DNA of 64,000 bases from WJMB01 sp964581465 (lineage in GTDB: Bacteria > RBG-13-66-14), in contig CAZOOP010000004.1 of the NCBI GenBank assembly GCA_964581465.1, positions 1 to 64,000 of the forward strand, written 5' to 3'. Shown one piece after another: positions 63,125 to 64,000 of the stretch. A program made the translations under genes and the position numbers. The stretch's first letter is position 1. Each line of letters begins with the position of its first letter. Below the pieces are notes generated by a model, which did no database searches, was not told the DNA's origin, and saw only the letters and a program-made list of their open reading frames with translations.

Positions 63125-63975
63125 TTCCGCTGCCCGTCCTTTGTGCCTTGGAGCCGGCTGATTTCATCGGCGGCGACGTCGATCAGCTCGCCGTCTTCGA
63201 GTTTTATCGATACGGCGTTCTTGAGCGGCTCGATGCGCACCAGCCGACCGCGGCGGCCGTCGCTGAGCTGTACGCGGCTGCCGCGCCGGGGCAGGTTGCG
63301 GCGCGCCTGGCGGTAGAACTCGTGTTCGTAGGCCAGGCAGCACATCAGCCGGCCGCAGAGTCCGGAGATGCGGTTGGGGTTGAGGACCAGGTCCTGCTGC
63401 TTGGCCATTTTGATGGTCACCGGTTCGAAGCCCCGCATCCAACTGCTGCAACACAGGGGCCGGCCGCAGGAGGCGTAACCGCCCAGGCGGCGGGCTTCGT
63501 CGCGCACACCGATCTGTTGCATCACAATGCGCGTGCCCAGTCGGCGGGCCAGCATGGCCACCAGGCGGCGATAGTCGACTTTCTTGGGCGTTGTGAAGAA
63601 GAAAGTGACCGCTTCACCATCCACGGCCGCGCTGATATCGACGAGTTTGAGCGGCAGGTCGCCGCGCAGCTCCAGGAACAGGCGCTTGGCCCGCCGCTCG
63701 AGATGGGCGGCGTGGGCCAGGCGGCAGTAGTCGTCACCCCGCGCCCGGCCGATTACCCGGCAGGGTAGGTGGTAGCGGGTTTTCTCGTCGATGGGGAAGT
63801 CCAGCCGGCTGACTTCGACGAAGTGCAGGGATCCGTCGTGGATCACCTTGTAGCATTGGCCCACGGCGGCGTCGGCGTCGGGGCAGCAGCCGACCAAACG
63901 CAGGTGCTCCTCGCGCAGGACGAACTCCAGGTAGCGGGGTCGACGCTCGTTATGGGTTGGGTCGGGTGTGTTCAT
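63121..63975 (-). CDS. PSP1/RicT-family protein
   Basis: 284 aa from ATG 63975 (GAGGCAG upstream); ATG 63999 at the window edge is an alternative. The PSP1 domain is at about 60-230 (TPKKVDYRRLVAMLARRLGT, RIVMQQIGVRDEARRLGGYA). The paired Cys motifs CGRPLCC (170-176) and CGRLMCC (207-213) match RicT/YaaT, which in Bacillus joins RicA and RicF, carries Fe-S clusters and helps RNase Y. An extra C-terminal beta domain (GSRVQLSDGRRGRLVRIEPL) is present. It heads an operon with TPR and LpoB-like genes. Confidence 0.93.
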   Translation of the reverse strand: MNTPDPTHNERRPRYLEFVLREEHLRLVGCCPDADAAVGQCYKVIHDGSLHFVEVSRLDFPIDEKTRYHLPCRVIGRARGDDYCRLAHAAHLERRAKRLFLELRGDLPLKLVDISAAVDGEAVTFFFTTPKKVDYRRLVAMLARRLGTRIVMQQIGVRDEARRLGGYASCGRPLCCSSWMRGFEPVTIKMAKQQDLVLNPNRISGLCGRLMCCLAYEHEFYRQARRNLPRRGSRVQLSDGRRGRLVRIEPLKNAVSIKLEDGELIDVAADEISRLQGTKDGQRK

Positions 63976-64000
63976 CTGCCTCGGTCGGCTGTCTGGCATT

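Overview
The window looks like a chromosomal segment from an uncultured, GC-rich, Gram-negative (diderm) bacterium. The evidence is apolipoprotein N-acyltransferase, lipoprotein signal peptides, several outer-membrane beta-barrel proteins, two giant peptidase/propeller/barrel proteins, and both RNase Y and a PSP1/RicT-type protein. No rRNA or phylum-diagnostic gene is present, so I do not name a phylum. Most genes start from clear Shine-Dalgarno sites, and GTG and TTG starts are common.

Layout. 1-3.7 kb: remains of an IS1595-like element, decayed relics, a small barrel protein, two zinc-ribbon micro-proteins and a cluster of small palindromes. 3.7-6.7 kb: aldehyde dehydrogenase, an orphan small protein and a GIY-YIG-like protein. 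7.6-10.1 kb: four tandem paralogues resembling the H-NOX fold in an A-B-A-B order, without the haem histidine. 10-12 kb: relic-rich DNA, tRNA-Met and a second IS copy. 12.2-18.9 kb: tyrS, a barrel protein, a CAP-domain lipoprotein, a GNAT and two stand-alone cyclic-nucleotide-binding proteins. 19.7-28.5 kb: L,D-transpeptidase, a four-gene secreted-protein operon, lnt and five tandem acidic lipoproteins. 28.7-35.5 kb: a DMT transporter, methyltransferases, a FecR/beta-barrel fusion and two secreted proteins. 35.8-46.2 kb: the first giant barrel protein, an FtsX/MacB-like permease, a third IS copy, umuDC and rny. 47-55 kb: a HAD phosphatase, a zinc-ribbon membrane protein, tRNA-Pro, and an ABC exporter with a GNAT and four very small peptide genes. 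55.5-64 kb: tadA with a leaderless promoter, an acyl-ACP thioesterase, an AT-rich TcmP/DUF5131 pair, the second giant barrel protein and a PSP1-TPR-lipoprotein operon.

Two signals stand out. The first is a family of seven nested inverted-repeat elements (180-200 bp), with an inner GGCACGTTTCTTGC-type arm and an outer GCGACCTCGGCAAAAC-type arm. Both arms differ between copies but change together, and the spacing is asymmetric and conserved, so the elements have a defined orientation. The second is the His-poor H-NOX-like A-B-A-B array. The ABC/GNAT/micro-peptide neighbourhood at 50-54.5 kb and the acidic lipoprotein array are further candidates for undescribed systems.

Large intergenic stretches (0.5-1.6, 10.1-11.1, 38.6-39.8 and 49.1-50.0 kb) are graveyards that share several degenerate repeat families, including one relic whose similarity is clearest at protein level.
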